The notes under the pieces were generated by a model. It ran no database searches, was not told the DNA's origin, and saw only the letters and a list, made by a program, of their open reading frames with translations. Source: Prevotella sp. (lineage in GTDB: Bacteria > Bacteroidota > Bacteroidia > Bacteroidales > Bacteroidaceae). From it: DNA of 64,000 bases. The position numbers and the translations under genes are program-made. Below, piece after piece: positions 17,316-27,211 of this stretch (positions within the stretch are counted from its first letter, which is position 1; each line of letters begins with the position of its first letter). The stretch covers positions 124,001 through 188,000 of the forward strand of contig JAGAON010000007.1 of NCBI GenBank assembly GCA_017623655.1. Reading direction: 5' to 3'.

Positions 17316-18719
17316 TTACTTCATGCCGAAAGCGCCGAAGTGTTTTTCCGCCAATGAAGTCTTGTACAAACTGCCTCCCACGGCCAGCCCGGCAGTGCAG
17401 AAGTAGCCCTCCCTGTCGGTTCCGGCGTAAGCTCCGCCAAGAGCGGGCGACGATGCGATGAGGTGGAAGTCCCATGCGTCATCGTAAATGTATCCCGTGA
17501 GCGGCACATCGTTGACGGGGAAGTTGACAAAGAGCGGGTTCTTGCCGTCCGCCTCGGTGGCAATCACGCTGTTGGCGTCAACTACTCCCGTGTTATAGTT
17601 CTTGTTTTTACAGTTGTACCCCTCCCATGCGTAAGCCACGTTGCTCTCGTCAGGGAAGACGATGTCACTCTTCTGGCTGCCGCCCGCATAGTAGTTGTAG
17701 TCTATTACCGACGCACTTGCATAGCCGCCGGCAGGATTGTCGGGGTCGGAATACTTCGGAGTCTGCGCGCGGAACTTGCAGTTCACCATAAGATTGTTAT
17801 ACACATTGACCAGCGCGTTCTTCTCTGCATACACCGATCCGCCCTTCTCTCCGTCACGGCGCCAGCCCGCATTGATTATGGTGTTGTTGTAAGCCTGTAT
17901 CCTTGCCTGCCCTCTTGTCTCGCTCTGCCCTGACGATGACAGTTTCAGGCCGTTGGTATTGGGCGAGAACATCACGTTCCCCACCACGTCAGCCTGCACG
18001 CCCGCCTTGCAGTTCACCGCCTCGGCGCCGTCATACCCGTTGGCGATGAAGGTGTTGCCCTCTATTATCGCCTTGCCGCCCATTAGGTATATGCCGTCGC
18101 TCCAGCCGTTACGTATGACGCTGTTCGTTATCACATACCGGCCGTTGATGTTGTTTGTCGTTATCTGCGGATAGGCATCGTCGCCCGCAGTATATACACC
18201 CGCCGTGGCGGCAGGGCTTCCCTCTATGACTTTTCCGCCGGTATATTCTATCACAGCGTGGTCTATCAGCATCTCGTCACACGTCTCGCCGGCCACGATA
18301 CCGCCCCACAGACCCGCAAACACGTTGTCGGCGGTGCGCAATCTCTCCTCCGTGCTGAACAGGACGGGATTGCCATCCGCCCCTTTCACATACAGGTTGC
18401 CATCCACCGTAAACTCTATCGGCACATGATTCACGCCGACTCCCGCGGAGGCGAATATCACTTTCACGCCCTCCTCTATCACAAGGCTCTGCCCTTTGGG
18501 CACGGCTATGTGCCCGATGACATTGACAGTGGAGTTCTTTGTCCACGTCCCGCTCACCGGACCGGATACCGTCAATGTCTCAGCAGTGCTCCCCTGATTG
18601 CCGGAAGAGCCGCCATTGTCTGTCACTTCGCCGCCGTTGGCTTCATCATCACCGCTGCATGATGTTGTGGCAAGTGACAGGGAAAATGCCATTGCCATGA
18701 ATAAAAGTTTCTTGTTCAT
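17316..18719 (-). CDS. Surface-type lipoprotein with parallel beta-helix fold
   Basis: 467 residues. The signal sequence ends LSLATTSCSGDDE: the lipobox cysteine is followed by Ser-Gly-Asp-Asp-Glu, which resembles the lipoprotein export signal for surface display in Bacteroidota. After a Gly/Ser-rich linker the body has a right-handed beta-helix look (repeated VITNSVIRNGWSDGIYL, IEGNTFIANGYDG, VVGNVMFSPNTNG rungs). No catalytic motif was recognised. It lies between the TonB receptor (43 bases) and the phosphatase (57 bases). Likely the substrate-binding surface partner of the receptor (inference). Confidence 0.78.
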   Translation of the reverse strand: MNKKLLFMAMAFSLSLATTSCSGDDEANGGEVTDNGGSSGNQGSTAETLTVSGPVSGTWTKNSTVNVIGHIAVPKGQSLVIEEGVKVIFASAGVGVNHVPIEFTVDGNLYVKGADGNPVLFSTEERLRTADNVFAGLWGGIVAGETCDEMLIDHAVIEYTGGKVIEGSPAATAGVYTAGDDAYPQITTNNINGRYVITNSVIRNGWSDGIYLMGGKAIIEGNTFIANGYDGAEAVNCKAGVQADVVGNVMFSPNTNGLKLSSSGQSETRGQARIQAYNNTIINAGWRRDGEKGGSVYAEKNALVNVYNNLMVNCKFRAQTPKYSDPDNPAGGYASASVIDYNYYAGGSQKSDIVFPDESNVAYAWEGYNCKNKNYNTGVVDANSVIATEADGKNPLFVNFPVNDVPLTGYIYDDAWDFHLIASSPALGGAYAGTDREGYFCTAGLAVGGSLYKTSLAEKHFGAFGMK

Positions 18720-18762
18720 AGTTTTTTGATTTTGAATTTTATGTTTTTATGTTTTGGAAATA

Positions 18763-21438
18763 CTATAACCTCCACCTCACCCCGAGGCTGAAGCTCTGCC
18801 CGCGCCATTCTTTCCGCTCCACGACATTGCCGTCATTGTCACGCAGGCTGTCCACGTTGGCAGTGTGGGAACCTTGGTTCACGAACCTCACCACAGGCGT
18901 ATCGAGCAGGTTCTTGGCCTTCGCGAAGACGGTAAGGTGCAGTTTCCCGAACGTCTTTTCCACCGAGGCGTCGAGCTGGTGGCAGCCGTCCTCCCATATA
19001 TCATCGTCATACCAGCTGGAGACTTCGCTCAGGCGCTTTCCCGTATAGCAGTACGCAATCTGGCCTTCCCAGCCATGCCGCGTGTCCTTGAACAGCAGAC
19101 TGACGTTAGCCACGTGCGCCGCCTGGCCGCAAAGCGGGCGGCTCTGGCTCTTGGTTACCACCTCACTGCCCTGCATCTCACGCTTGTTCGTGGTGATGCT
19201 GCTGTGGGTATAGGTGTAGTTCGCCTTGACCCCGAACCAGTTAAAGTACTTCATCGCGTCAATCTCAAAGCCCATGTTCGTGGCATTACCGAAGTTCATA
19301 GGCTTGAAATAGGTGTCCTGCCCCTCGCTGACAAGGCCGTATTCTATCGGATTACGCAGGTGTTTGTAGAACAATCCCGCCATTATCTGCTCACAACCCT
19401 TTGGGAAAAACTCATAGCGTAGGTCCACATTGTCCGCCACACAGTGCTCAAGCGCGGGATTACCCTTCTCCTTATAGTCCTCATTGATGATGCTGTACGG
19501 CACAATCTCAAAGAAACCGGGACGGTTCAGGGAGCGGTTGTAACTCAGGTGCAACGTGCCGTTCTTGTGAACAGCGTACTTTACGTGCGCCGACGGCAGC
19601 ACATCCCAATATCGCTGCTCCCCTTCCGCATCCACGTCACGCGGAAACAGCAGCGTATATCCCTGCCTTGTGTGCTCCGCCCGCACCCCGGCGGTGACGT
19701 TCCAGCGGCCGATGGTGTACTTAGCCATGCCGTATAGCGCGCCGACCTGCTCCAAGGCATCATAGTTGAGAGGGTCGCCGATATTGCCATACATACGCGG
19801 TTTCAGCTGTATCTCACTGTAATTCCGCCAGTCTTCATGCCGGTATTGCGGACGGGCGGTGCCGGTTGTGCTGTCAAAAGTATATTCATTGAAGAAACTT
19901 TCGCGCCTCTTGTCGCGGTACATACCGCCCGCGGAGAAGTTCCAGCCATCCATCTTGTAGGCTATATCCATGTAACCCGCCCAGTCACGGTCGCTGTTAT
20001 GCTCCCAACGGCGTGTCGCCGAGCCTGTGTTAGCGACGTGATTGCCGGTCATATTGAACAGAGCCTGATCCGGAGTCTCGCTGTATGCCTTGCTGTAAAC
20101 GCCTTTCCAGTTTACGGACAGCGCGTTGCCGCCAAGGAAACGGTGCTCGCCCATAACGGTAGAGTTATATATACGCTGGTCGGTGAACTTCTCCCTGAGG
20201 CTTCCGGACTTCTCGTCCGCCACCTCGCGGACCTGCGTTTCCTGCATGACCATGTAGCCATTGTACCACGATAACTTATGATTGGCGGCCAAACGGTAGT
20301 CAAGTTTAAGGTGACCGCCGGCATTTGTCAGCGCAGTGCTGTACGTTCTCTCCTGCACTCCGCTCACGGAACTGCCGGGAAGGTAATACACTTCGCCTTC
20401 CTTTCCCCTGTTTTCGTGCCGGTAACCGGCAGCGAACATCACGCCAAGCCTTCTCTCCAGAAACCTGTCTCCATACGACAGCGACGCGTTCAGGTCGGGA
20501 CGGCAGCGGTATTTGTCTATGTCGAGGTTGGAAGTGGTGAAGTCTTCCTTCCCGACACTGTAATTCTCAGGCTTGCCATAGGCCTCATACGGTGACTTCC
20601 TGTTTATTGCCGACGCTCCGAAAGTCTTGAAATCCCTTCCGAAATACATGGCGTTGAAACCGGAAGAGAGGCTTGCCGTAACCTGTCTTTCATTGGGAGC
20701 GTCCTTCATAACCATGTTCACCGCTCCGCCGATACCGTCACCCTCCATGCCGGCAGTGAGCGACTTGCTCACCTCCAGACGGTCAAGCATCTCGCAAGGA
20801 AACATATCCAACGGTACAAAACGGTTCTTGTTGTCGGGAGAAGGAATCTTCACGCCGTTAACAAGGGTGTAGTTGTAACGCTTGTCCATACCTCTCAGTA
20901 TCGCGTACTGCCCCTCCCCGCTGCTGTTACGCTCCACGGCCACGCCGCTCATGCGCTGCAACACGCCGGCAACCGTAACGTCCGGACTCTGTTCCATGGC
21001 CTTCGCGCTCATCACATTCACCACGTTCATGGCGTTGCGCTCAATCAGTCTCGCACCGGCTTCCGTCCTTCCCGGGTTGCGGACGATAACGTTCACCTCG
21101 CCGAGCATGACCTCCGCCGGGCGCAATGCGACACTTACGTTGCCGGCATCGCCCACCGTTACCTCGCCGGTATGGTAGCCAAGGCACGAGCAGATGATTG
21201 TGCTCCGGGCGGAAGTCGCACTGATACGGAACGAGCCGTCAAGTCCCGTGACCGCCTTTTGCGTCGGATCATCCTTCAATGTCACCATCGCTCCCATTAT
21301 CTCCTCGCCCGTTTCCGCATCCTTTATCACACCGCGGACATCATTGGCAGCGGCCGCCTGACACAGCAGTGCGGCCATTGCAGCAGCCGCCAGCCTGCCC
21401 GTCATGTTGTTCTCTACATTTGCCATTCTTCCGTTCAT
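18763..21438 (-). CDS. TonB-dependent outer-membrane receptor
   Basis: 891 residues as annotated; translation may start at the later Met of MTGRLAAAAMAALLCQAAAA, which begins the signal peptide. Then a carboxypeptidase-regulatory-like domain (VRGVIKDAETGEEIMGAMV), a plug domain (VLQRMSGVAVERNSSGEGQY, RGMDKRYNYTLVNGVKIPSP, EVSKSLTAGMEGDGIGG) and a 22-strand type barrel ending in the aromatic-rich SFSLGVRWRL. Takes up a ligand across the outer membrane with TonB energy. It heads the operon with the beta-helix lipoprotein and phosphatase. Not a SusC-type receptor; no SusD follows. Confidence 0.9.
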   Translation of the reverse strand: MNGRMANVENNMTGRLAAAAMAALLCQAAAANDVRGVIKDAETGEEIMGAMVTLKDDPTQKAVTGLDGSFRISATSARSTIICSCLGYHTGEVTVGDAGNVSVALRPAEVMLGEVNVIVRNPGRTEAGARLIERNAMNVVNVMSAKAMEQSPDVTVAGVLQRMSGVAVERNSSGEGQYAILRGMDKRYNYTLVNGVKIPSPDNKNRFVPLDMFPCEMLDRLEVSKSLTAGMEGDGIGGAVNMVMKDAPNERQVTASLSSGFNAMYFGRDFKTFGASAINRKSPYEAYGKPENYSVGKEDFTTSNLDIDKYRCRPDLNASLSYGDRFLERRLGVMFAAGYRHENRGKEGEVYYLPGSSVSGVQERTYSTALTNAGGHLKLDYRLAANHKLSWYNGYMVMQETQVREVADEKSGSLREKFTDQRIYNSTVMGEHRFLGGNALSVNWKGVYSKAYSETPDQALFNMTGNHVANTGSATRRWEHNSDRDWAGYMDIAYKMDGWNFSAGGMYRDKRRESFFNEYTFDSTTGTARPQYRHEDWRNYSEIQLKPRMYGNIGDPLNYDALEQVGALYGMAKYTIGRWNVTAGVRAEHTRQGYTLLFPRDVDAEGEQRYWDVLPSAHVKYAVHKNGTLHLSYNRSLNRPGFFEIVPYSIINEDYKEKGNPALEHCVADNVDLRYEFFPKGCEQIMAGLFYKHLRNPIEYGLVSEGQDTYFKPMNFGNATNMGFEIDAMKYFNWFGVKANYTYTHSSITTNKREMQGSEVVTKSQSRPLCGQAAHVANVSLLFKDTRHGWEGQIAYCYTGKRLSEVSSWYDDDIWEDGCHQLDASVEKTFGKLHLTVFAKAKNLLDTPVVRFVNQGSHTANVDSLRDNDGNVVERKEWRGQSFSLGVRWRL

Positions 21439-21485
21439 TAGTTATGCAACCTTTATTCACCTATACATTGTCATGTTTCACGCTG

Positions 21486-21493
21486 CAAAATTA
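21486..21493 (-). promoter_or_regulatory. TonB receptor operon promoter (-7 box)
   Basis: Minus strand TAATTTTG followed by C, about 48 bases before the first ATG. Confidence 0.55.
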
Positions 21494-21611
21494 CGCCGGC
21501 CATTTTACGGATTTATGACACAGATGTTAAGAAAATGTAACTATTTCCATCCAAGGCACAAACCTTTCCGTGGCAGGCCGTAACGGGAAAAGGCAAAAAA
21601 CGCCGCAAGTT

Positions 21612-21643
21612 TTTGCCCGTATAAGAAAAAAAACGTACCTTTG
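21612..21643 (+). promoter_or_regulatory. GH31 gene promoter
   Basis: TTTG at 21612-21615 and TACCTTTG at 21636-21643, 20 bp apart. Divergent from the TonB receptor promoter 120 bases to the left. Confidence 0.65.
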
Positions 21644-21696
21644 CAACATTATAACCTACTAACATCCAACAGACAAACGAAAACCGGAAATAACAG

Positions 21697-24651
21697 ATGA
21701 ACATATCGAAAGCATTGGCGACAGCCGCCTGCCTTGCCATAACCGCCACCATATCCGCTGCATCATACACGCGGAAAGGCAGTTCCATAACCGTCAATCC
21801 CCGCGAGGGAGCGGCACGCGCGGTGCGCATTCAGGTGATAAGCGACAATATAATCCGCGTGGAGCAGACCCCGGAAGCCGTCATACCGGCCAAAAGGCGC
21901 AGCCTTGTGGTGGTACCGCAGAAGGCTTACGGCAACTTCACCGTGGGCGAAGACGACAGCCTTGTGTATGTGAAAGCGCCGCGGATACAGTGCCACGCCA
22001 ACAAGATAACGGGCAAGGTGACCATGACCGACGGCAAGGGGAAGACGCTTTTAAGCGAGCACGGCAAGTCCTTCACGCCCTTCCTGAGCAACCAGACGGA
22101 ACTTCCGGCGGGCTACAAGCCATCCGCTCCGGGCGAGATAAACTGGGGAAAGAAGTCCGGCCTCAACATCATCTCCCCCGAAGACCGCAGCGGTTACACA
22201 TGGAGCGTGTCCTTTGACCCGGCCGACGACAACGAGGCCATCTACGGACTGGGGCAGCACCAGAGCGAGGAAATGAACTACAAGGGCAGGGACGAGGAAC
22301 TGTTCCAGTACAACACCAAGGTCAGCGTCCCCTTCGTCATGAGCACCGCGGGCTACGGTCTGCTGTGGGACAGTTACAGCCTCGGCCGCTGGGGCAACCC
22401 CAACGGCTACCGCCAGCTGGGCGATGTGTTTGACATATATAATAAGGAACGCGTGAAAGGCTCGCTGACGGGTACATATACCAACGCCAAAGGCTACCAG
22501 CTGGTGCGGCAGGAGGACTCGCTGTACTATGAAAACTCACAGGAGACGCCGAGACTGCCAAAGGGTTTCGCCCTCAACGGCAGTCATGTGACATACGAAG
22601 GGTATCTCTGCGCACCGCAGTCCGACAGCTACCGCTTCATACTCTACTACGCCGGCTACGTGAAAGTGTATATCGACGGGCACCTCGTAGTGCCCGAACG
22701 CTGGCGCACGGCATGGAACCCAAACGCCTACAAGTTCGACGTTGCGCTGCTGAAAGGCCGCATGACCCCCATACGCATCGTGTGGCAACCCGACGGAGCG
22801 GTCAGTTATTGCGGGTTGAGGGTGGCCGTCCCGCAGACGGAGGAGCAGCGGCGGCGCGTCAAACTGTGGGCGGAGATGGACAAAGACATGGACTATTACG
22901 TCATTGCCGCCGACAACATGGACGACATCATCAAGGGTTACCGCCTGCTTACGGGCAAGGCTCAGGTGATGCCCAAGTGGAGTCTGGGGTTCTGGCAAAG
23001 CCGTGAGAGATACAAGACACAGTCGGAGGTGGAGACGACTCTGGCCGAGTTCCGCCGCAGACGGATACCGGTCGATGTGATGGTACAGGACTGGAACTAC
23101 TGGAAGGACGACCAATGGGGCAGCCACAGGTTTGACCCCGCACGCTATCCCGACCCGCAGCGTATGTACGACACCATACACCGGCAGGGCGCAAGGCTGA
23201 TGATTTCATGCTGGCCGAAGTTCTACTGCAACACCGACAACTACAAGGAACTGGACAGGAACGGGTGGATGTACCGGCAAGCGGTGACGGACAGCATACG
23301 CGACTGGGTGGGGCCGGGCTACATAGGGTCGTTCTATGACGCGTATTCCGCCGGCGCGAGAAAGATGTTCTGGCGGCAGATGGACGAGAATCTCTACTCC
23401 AAATACGGCAAAGGCATGGACGCTTGGTGGATGGACGCATCCGAGCCGAACGTCAGGGACTGCACTCCCGTGGCCTACCGCAAGCTGCTTTGCGGCCCAA
23501 CCGCCTTGGGAACGAGCGACGAATACTTCAATGCCTACTCCATAGTCAACGCCGACGCCATATACAACGGCCAGCGTTCCGCAGACAAGGACAAGCGTGT
23601 CTTCCTGCTCACACGCTCAGGCTTCGCGGGAGAACAGCGTTACGGCACCGCCACATGGAGCGGAGACATAGGCACAAGATGGGAGGATATGCGTGCGCAG
23701 ATGACCGCAGGACTGAACTTCTCCATGTCGGGCGTGCCGTTCTGGGGCATGGACATCGGCGGCTTCTGCGTGGAGAACCGCTACGTAAAGGCGCAGAAAG
23801 CGTGGGAAAAGGACGGTGTCGAGACCGACGACATGAAGGAATGGCGGGAGTTACAGACGCGATGGCACCAGTTCGGGTGCTTCGTGCCGCTGTTCAGGAC
23901 ACACGGCCAGTGGCCGAAGAGGGAGGTATGGAACATCGCGCCCGACCACCATCCGGCCTACAAGAGCATCGTCTATTACGACAAGCTGCGCTACCGCCTC
24001 ATGCCCTACCTCTATTCCATGGCGGGATGGGTGCACTTCAACGACTACACCATGCTGCGCGGACTGGCCATGGACTTCCCTACCGACACGCAGGTGCGTG
24101 ACATTAAGGACCAATGGATGTTCGGGCCGGCACTCATGGCGTGTCCCGTAGGGGAATACAAGGCACGCAGCCGCGAGGTGTATTTCCCGAAAGGCTGCGG
24201 CTGGTACGACCTCTACACCGGGCGGTACTATGCCGGCGGGAAGGCTATGATGGTGGAAGCGCCATACGAGCGCATTCCCGTATTCGTGCGGGAGGGGGCG
24301 ATCATTCCCTTCGGCCCGGAGTTACAGTACAGCGACGAGAAGCAGCCGGAAGTGATAACGCTTTACGTATATGGCGGTGCCGACGGCTCGTTCCGCCTGT
24401 ATGAGGACGAGGGCACCAACTACAACTACGAGAAAGGCAGGTACGCCACCATCGACTTCTCCTTCGACAACGCCTCACGGACACTCACCATATCCGGCCG
24501 CAAGGGCTCGTTCAAGGGTATGTTGCAGTCAAGGCGGTTCAACATCGTGTTGAAAGACCGTGCTGCCAAGCTGACCAAAGACCTCGACCCGGACAGTCAG
24601 AAAGGCACGATGGTAGAATACAGCGGGAAGGCCGTGACGGTAAAATTATAG
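21697..24651 (+). CDS. GH31 family glycosidase with PA14 insertion (alpha-xylosidase-like)
   Basis: 984 residues with a signal peptide (MNISKALATAACLAITATIS). GH31 catalytic motifs: WWMDASEPN with nucleophile Asp580, and TWSGDIGTRW with acid/base Asp657. A PA14-like module is inserted at about residues 290-385 (GYLCAPQSDSYRFILYYAGY, VKVYIDGHLVV), as in known xyloglucan alpha-xylosidases such as XylS/Xyl31A. The N-terminal galactose-mutarotase-like domain and C-terminal beta domains are complete. Most likely removes alpha-xylose from xyloglucan oligosaccharides in the periplasm; alpha-glucosidase activity cannot be excluded from sequence. Followed by a GH3 gene. Confidence 0.88.
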   Translation: MNISKALATAACLAITATISAASYTRKGSSITVNPREGAARAVRIQVISDNIIRVEQTPEAVIPAKRRSLVVVPQKAYGNFTVGEDDSLVYVKAPRIQCHANKITGKVTMTDGKGKTLLSEHGKSFTPFLSNQTELPAGYKPSAPGEINWGKKSGLNIISPEDRSGYTWSVSFDPADDNEAIYGLGQHQSEEMNYKGRDEELFQYNTKVSVPFVMSTAGYGLLWDSYSLGRWGNPNGYRQLGDVFDIYNKERVKGSLTGTYTNAKGYQLVRQEDSLYYENSQETPRLPKGFALNGSHVTYEGYLCAPQSDSYRFILYYAGYVKVYIDGHLVVPERWRTAWNPNAYKFDVALLKGRMTPIRIVWQPDGAVSYCGLRVAVPQTEEQRRRVKLWAEMDKDMDYYVIAADNMDDIIKGYRLLTGKAQVMPKWSLGFWQSRERYKTQSEVETTLAEFRRRRIPVDVMVQDWNYWKDDQWGSHRFDPARYPDPQRMYDTIHRQGARLMISCWPKFYCNTDNYKELDRNGWMYRQAVTDSIRDWVGPGYIGSFYDAYSAGARKMFWRQMDENLYSKYGKGMDAWWMDASEPNVRDCTPVAYRKLLCGPTALGTSDEYFNAYSIVNADAIYNGQRSADKDKRVFLLTRSGFAGEQRYGTATWSGDIGTRWEDMRAQMTAGLNFSMSGVPFWGMDIGGFCVENRYVKAQKAWEKDGVETDDMKEWRELQTRWHQFGCFVPLFRTHGQWPKREVWNIAPDHHPAYKSIVYYDKLRYRLMPYLYSMAGWVHFNDYTMLRGLAMDFPTDTQVRDIKDQWMFGPALMACPVGEYKARSREVYFPKGCGWYDLYTGRYYAGGKAMMVEAPYERIPVFVREGAIIPFGPELQYSDEKQPEVITLYVYGGADGSFRLYEDEGTNYNYEKGRYATIDFSFDNASRTLTISGRKGSFKGMLQSRRFNIVLKDRAAKLTKDLDPDSQKGTMVEYSGKAVTVKL

Positions 24652-24681
24652 CATTGGTTTACAGTGTATTACAGGCCGTCC

Positions 24682-24768
24682 TGTAAAAGGGTGCAAATTA
24701 CATTGTAATCAGCACCTGATTACAATGCGATTAGGTGCTGATTACACGGTAAACAGGTGCTGATTGCA
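24682..24768. repeat. 22-nt monomer array A4
   Basis: Four units, orientations F R F F: AAAAGGGTGCAAATT, AATCAGCACCTGATT, GATTAGGTGCTGATT, AAACAGGTGCTGATT. The mixed order shows that the core flips independently of its neighbours. Confidence 0.85.
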
Positions 24769-24802
24769 ACGGCAGTGGCACGGGACAACATTCGCCCACA
24801 TT

Positions 24803-24882
24803 TGTAGAGACGATGAATCTCATCGTCTCATGATACAAATGCATGACATTAAACGGAGACGATGTGGTACATCGTCTCTACA
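24803..24882. repeat. Double-hairpin element B2
   Basis: TGTAGAGACGATGAatcTCATCGTCTC and its inverse GAGACGATGTggtACATCGTCTCTACA with a spacer of about 30 bases. Sits 50 bases before the GH3 start. Confidence 0.85.
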
Positions 24883-24932
24883 CAATGATTGCACATTACA
24901 ACGACAAAACAACCAATCAACCATAAAAACCG

Positions 24933-27122
24933 ATGAACAAACTACTGACAACACTGTGTCTCGGCATCGCAATGACGGCCTCGGCACAGACCTACCTCGA
25001 CCCGAACGCACCGATAGAAGACAGGGTGAAAGACGCTCTCTCACGCATGACACTGCACGAGAAGGTGGCAATACTGCACGCGCAAAGCAAGTTTTCCTCA
25101 GCCGGAGTGCCGAGGCTGGGCATAAGACAGCTTAACTATTCCGACGGCCCGCACGGCGCACGCGAGGAGATAGACTGGAACTCATGGGACCCCGCACACT
25201 GGACCAACGACAGCTGCGTGGCATTCCCCACCCTCACCTGCCTCGCATCCACGTGGAACAGGGAACTGAGCGCGGAGTACGGCAACGCGGTCAGCGAGGA
25301 GTTCGCCTACCGCGGCAAGGACGTGATGCTGGGGCCGGGCGTGAACATAGCCCGTATGCCGCTCAACGGACGGGCGTTTGAGTACATGGGCGAAGACCCG
25401 TACCTCGCCGGCGAGATGGCGGTGCCGTACATAAAGGCGGCGCAGAAGAACGGGGTGGCCACCTGCCCGAAGCACTTTTTCCTCAACAATCAGGAGAAAG
25501 ACCGCTGGACGGTGAACGTGAACGTCAGCGAACGGGCGGTGGAGGAAATCTATCTGCCGGCCTTCGAGAAAGTGATAAAGGAGGGAGGGGCGTGGACCAT
25601 CATGGGCTCCTACAACAAATGGCTGGGCACTTGGTGCTGCGAGAACGACAGTTCGCTTAACGGCATCCTGAAAAAACGCTGGGGATTCGACGGCGCAGTG
25701 GTGAGCGACTGGGGAGGAACACACCATACCGACCTCGCCGCATGGGGCGGACTGGACGTGGAGATGGGCACCAACACCAACGGAAAGACCATCGACAAGT
25801 CGCTGGGCTACAACACATACTACCTCGCCGACGGCTTCGAGAGCCTGCTGAGGCAGGGCAAGATACCCGTGAGCGTGCTTGACGACAAGGCGGCAAGGGT
25901 GCTGAGGACGATATTCCGCACGGCGATGAACCCGAAGAAAGTGATAGGAAGCATGACGTCGGAGGCGCATTACGACGTGTGCCGGAGAATTGGCGAAGAG
26001 GGAATAGTGCTGCTGAAAAACAAGAAGGACATACTGCCCATAGAGCCGGGACGGTACAAAAGGATATTGGTGGTAGGCGACAACGCCACGAGGAACATGA
26101 GTTACGGAGGCGGTTCGTCTGAGCTGAAAACGAAATTTGACATTTCCCCGCTGCAAGGGCTGCTTGAGGTGTACGGCGATGCCATAGACTATGCGCCGGG
26201 TTACTATGCGGGCAAGGCGATGTACGGCAGGGTTGAGAAACTGGACGCCGACTCATTGCTGCGCCTGAAGAACGAGGCGCTGGCGAAGGCAAGGAACGCC
26301 GACCTCGTGATATTCATCGGGGGAATGAACAAGAACCACCGTCAGGACTGCGAGGACGGTGACCGTGAGGACTACAACCTGAGCTACGGACAGAACGAAC
26401 TCATCGGGGAACTGGCCAAGATACAGAAGAACACGGTGGTGGTGACATTCGCCGGCAACGCTTTCGCCACCCCATGGCTGGACAATGTGCAGGCTCTGGT
26501 GCAGTGCTGGTATCTCGGCAGCATGAGCGGGACGACACTCGCCAACGTGATAAGCGGCAAGGTGAACCCCAGCGGCAAGCTGCCCGTGACGTTCGCGAAG
26601 CGGCAGGAGGACTACCCTTGCTTCCAGTACGGCGAGGAGGGATACCCCGGAGTAGGCAGGCAGGTGCATTACAAGGAGGGGATATACGTGGGTTACCGTC
26701 ACTTCGACACCAGACAGGTGCAGCCGCAGTTCCCGTTCGGCTTCGGACTGAGCTACACCACCTTCAAGTACGGCAAGCCTTCACTGTCGTCCAAGTATAT
26801 GTATGACAAGGGAACGATAACCGTCAGCGTGCCGGTGACAAACACCGGAAAGCGCGAAGGCAAGGAGACGGTGCAGCTATACATAGCCGACGAGGAGTGC
26901 AGCGTTGACCGTCCGGCAAAGGAACTGAAAGGCTTTGCGAAGCTGACGCTTGCTCCGGGCGAGACAAAGACCGCCACCATGGAGATTGATGTCGATGACC
27001 TGAAGTTCTACAACGAGGCCGCCCACAAGTGGCAAGTGGAGCCGGGACGCTTCAAGGCGATAATAGGAGCGAGTGAAACGGACGTGCGCGGCGTGGCGGA
27101 ATTTGAATATCCGGCGAAGTAA
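24933..27122 (+). CDS. GH3 family beta-glycosidase
   Basis: 729 residues with a signal peptide (MNKLLTTLCLGIAMTASAQ). The (beta/alpha)8 domain contains the nucleophile motif VVSDWGG (Asp259), preceded by KHFFLNNQE; the second domain carries VVTFAGNAFATPWL and the C-terminal fibronectin-III-like domain starts near GKREGKETVQLYI. Substrate could be beta-glucosides or beta-xylosides. Beside a GH31 alpha-xylosidase-like gene, xyloglucan or xylan oligosaccharides are likely (inference). No TAnnTTTG promoter was found just upstream, so it may be read through from GH31 across A4 and B2. Confidence 0.9.
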   Translation: MNKLLTTLCLGIAMTASAQTYLDPNAPIEDRVKDALSRMTLHEKVAILHAQSKFSSAGVPRLGIRQLNYSDGPHGAREEIDWNSWDPAHWTNDSCVAFPTLTCLASTWNRELSAEYGNAVSEEFAYRGKDVMLGPGVNIARMPLNGRAFEYMGEDPYLAGEMAVPYIKAAQKNGVATCPKHFFLNNQEKDRWTVNVNVSERAVEEIYLPAFEKVIKEGGAWTIMGSYNKWLGTWCCENDSSLNGILKKRWGFDGAVVSDWGGTHHTDLAAWGGLDVEMGTNTNGKTIDKSLGYNTYYLADGFESLLRQGKIPVSVLDDKAARVLRTIFRTAMNPKKVIGSMTSEAHYDVCRRIGEEGIVLLKNKKDILPIEPGRYKRILVVGDNATRNMSYGGGSSELKTKFDISPLQGLLEVYGDAIDYAPGYYAGKAMYGRVEKLDADSLLRLKNEALAKARNADLVIFIGGMNKNHRQDCEDGDREDYNLSYGQNELIGELAKIQKNTVVVTFAGNAFATPWLDNVQALVQCWYLGSMSGTTLANVISGKVNPSGKLPVTFAKRQEDYPCFQYGEEGYPGVGRQVHYKEGIYVGYRHFDTRQVQPQFPFGFGLSYTTFKYGKPSLSSKYMYDKGTITVSVPVTNTGKREGKETVQLYIADEECSVDRPAKELKGFAKLTLAPGETKTATMEIDVDDLKFYNEAAHKWQVEPGRFKAIIGASETDVRGVAEFEYPAK

Positions 27123-27161
27123 CGCTATGCGCAAACAAGGAAAACAATACCCATAAATTGA

Positions 27162-27206
27162 GAAACCGATGAATGCCAGGCACTTTGCATGTCATTCATC
27201 GGTTTC
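27162..27206. terminator. Bidirectional terminator
   Basis: GAAACCGATGAATG pairs with CATTCATCGGTTTC between the convergent GH3 and AAA-ATPase genes. Confidence 0.7.
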
Positions 27207-27211
27207 ATCAT

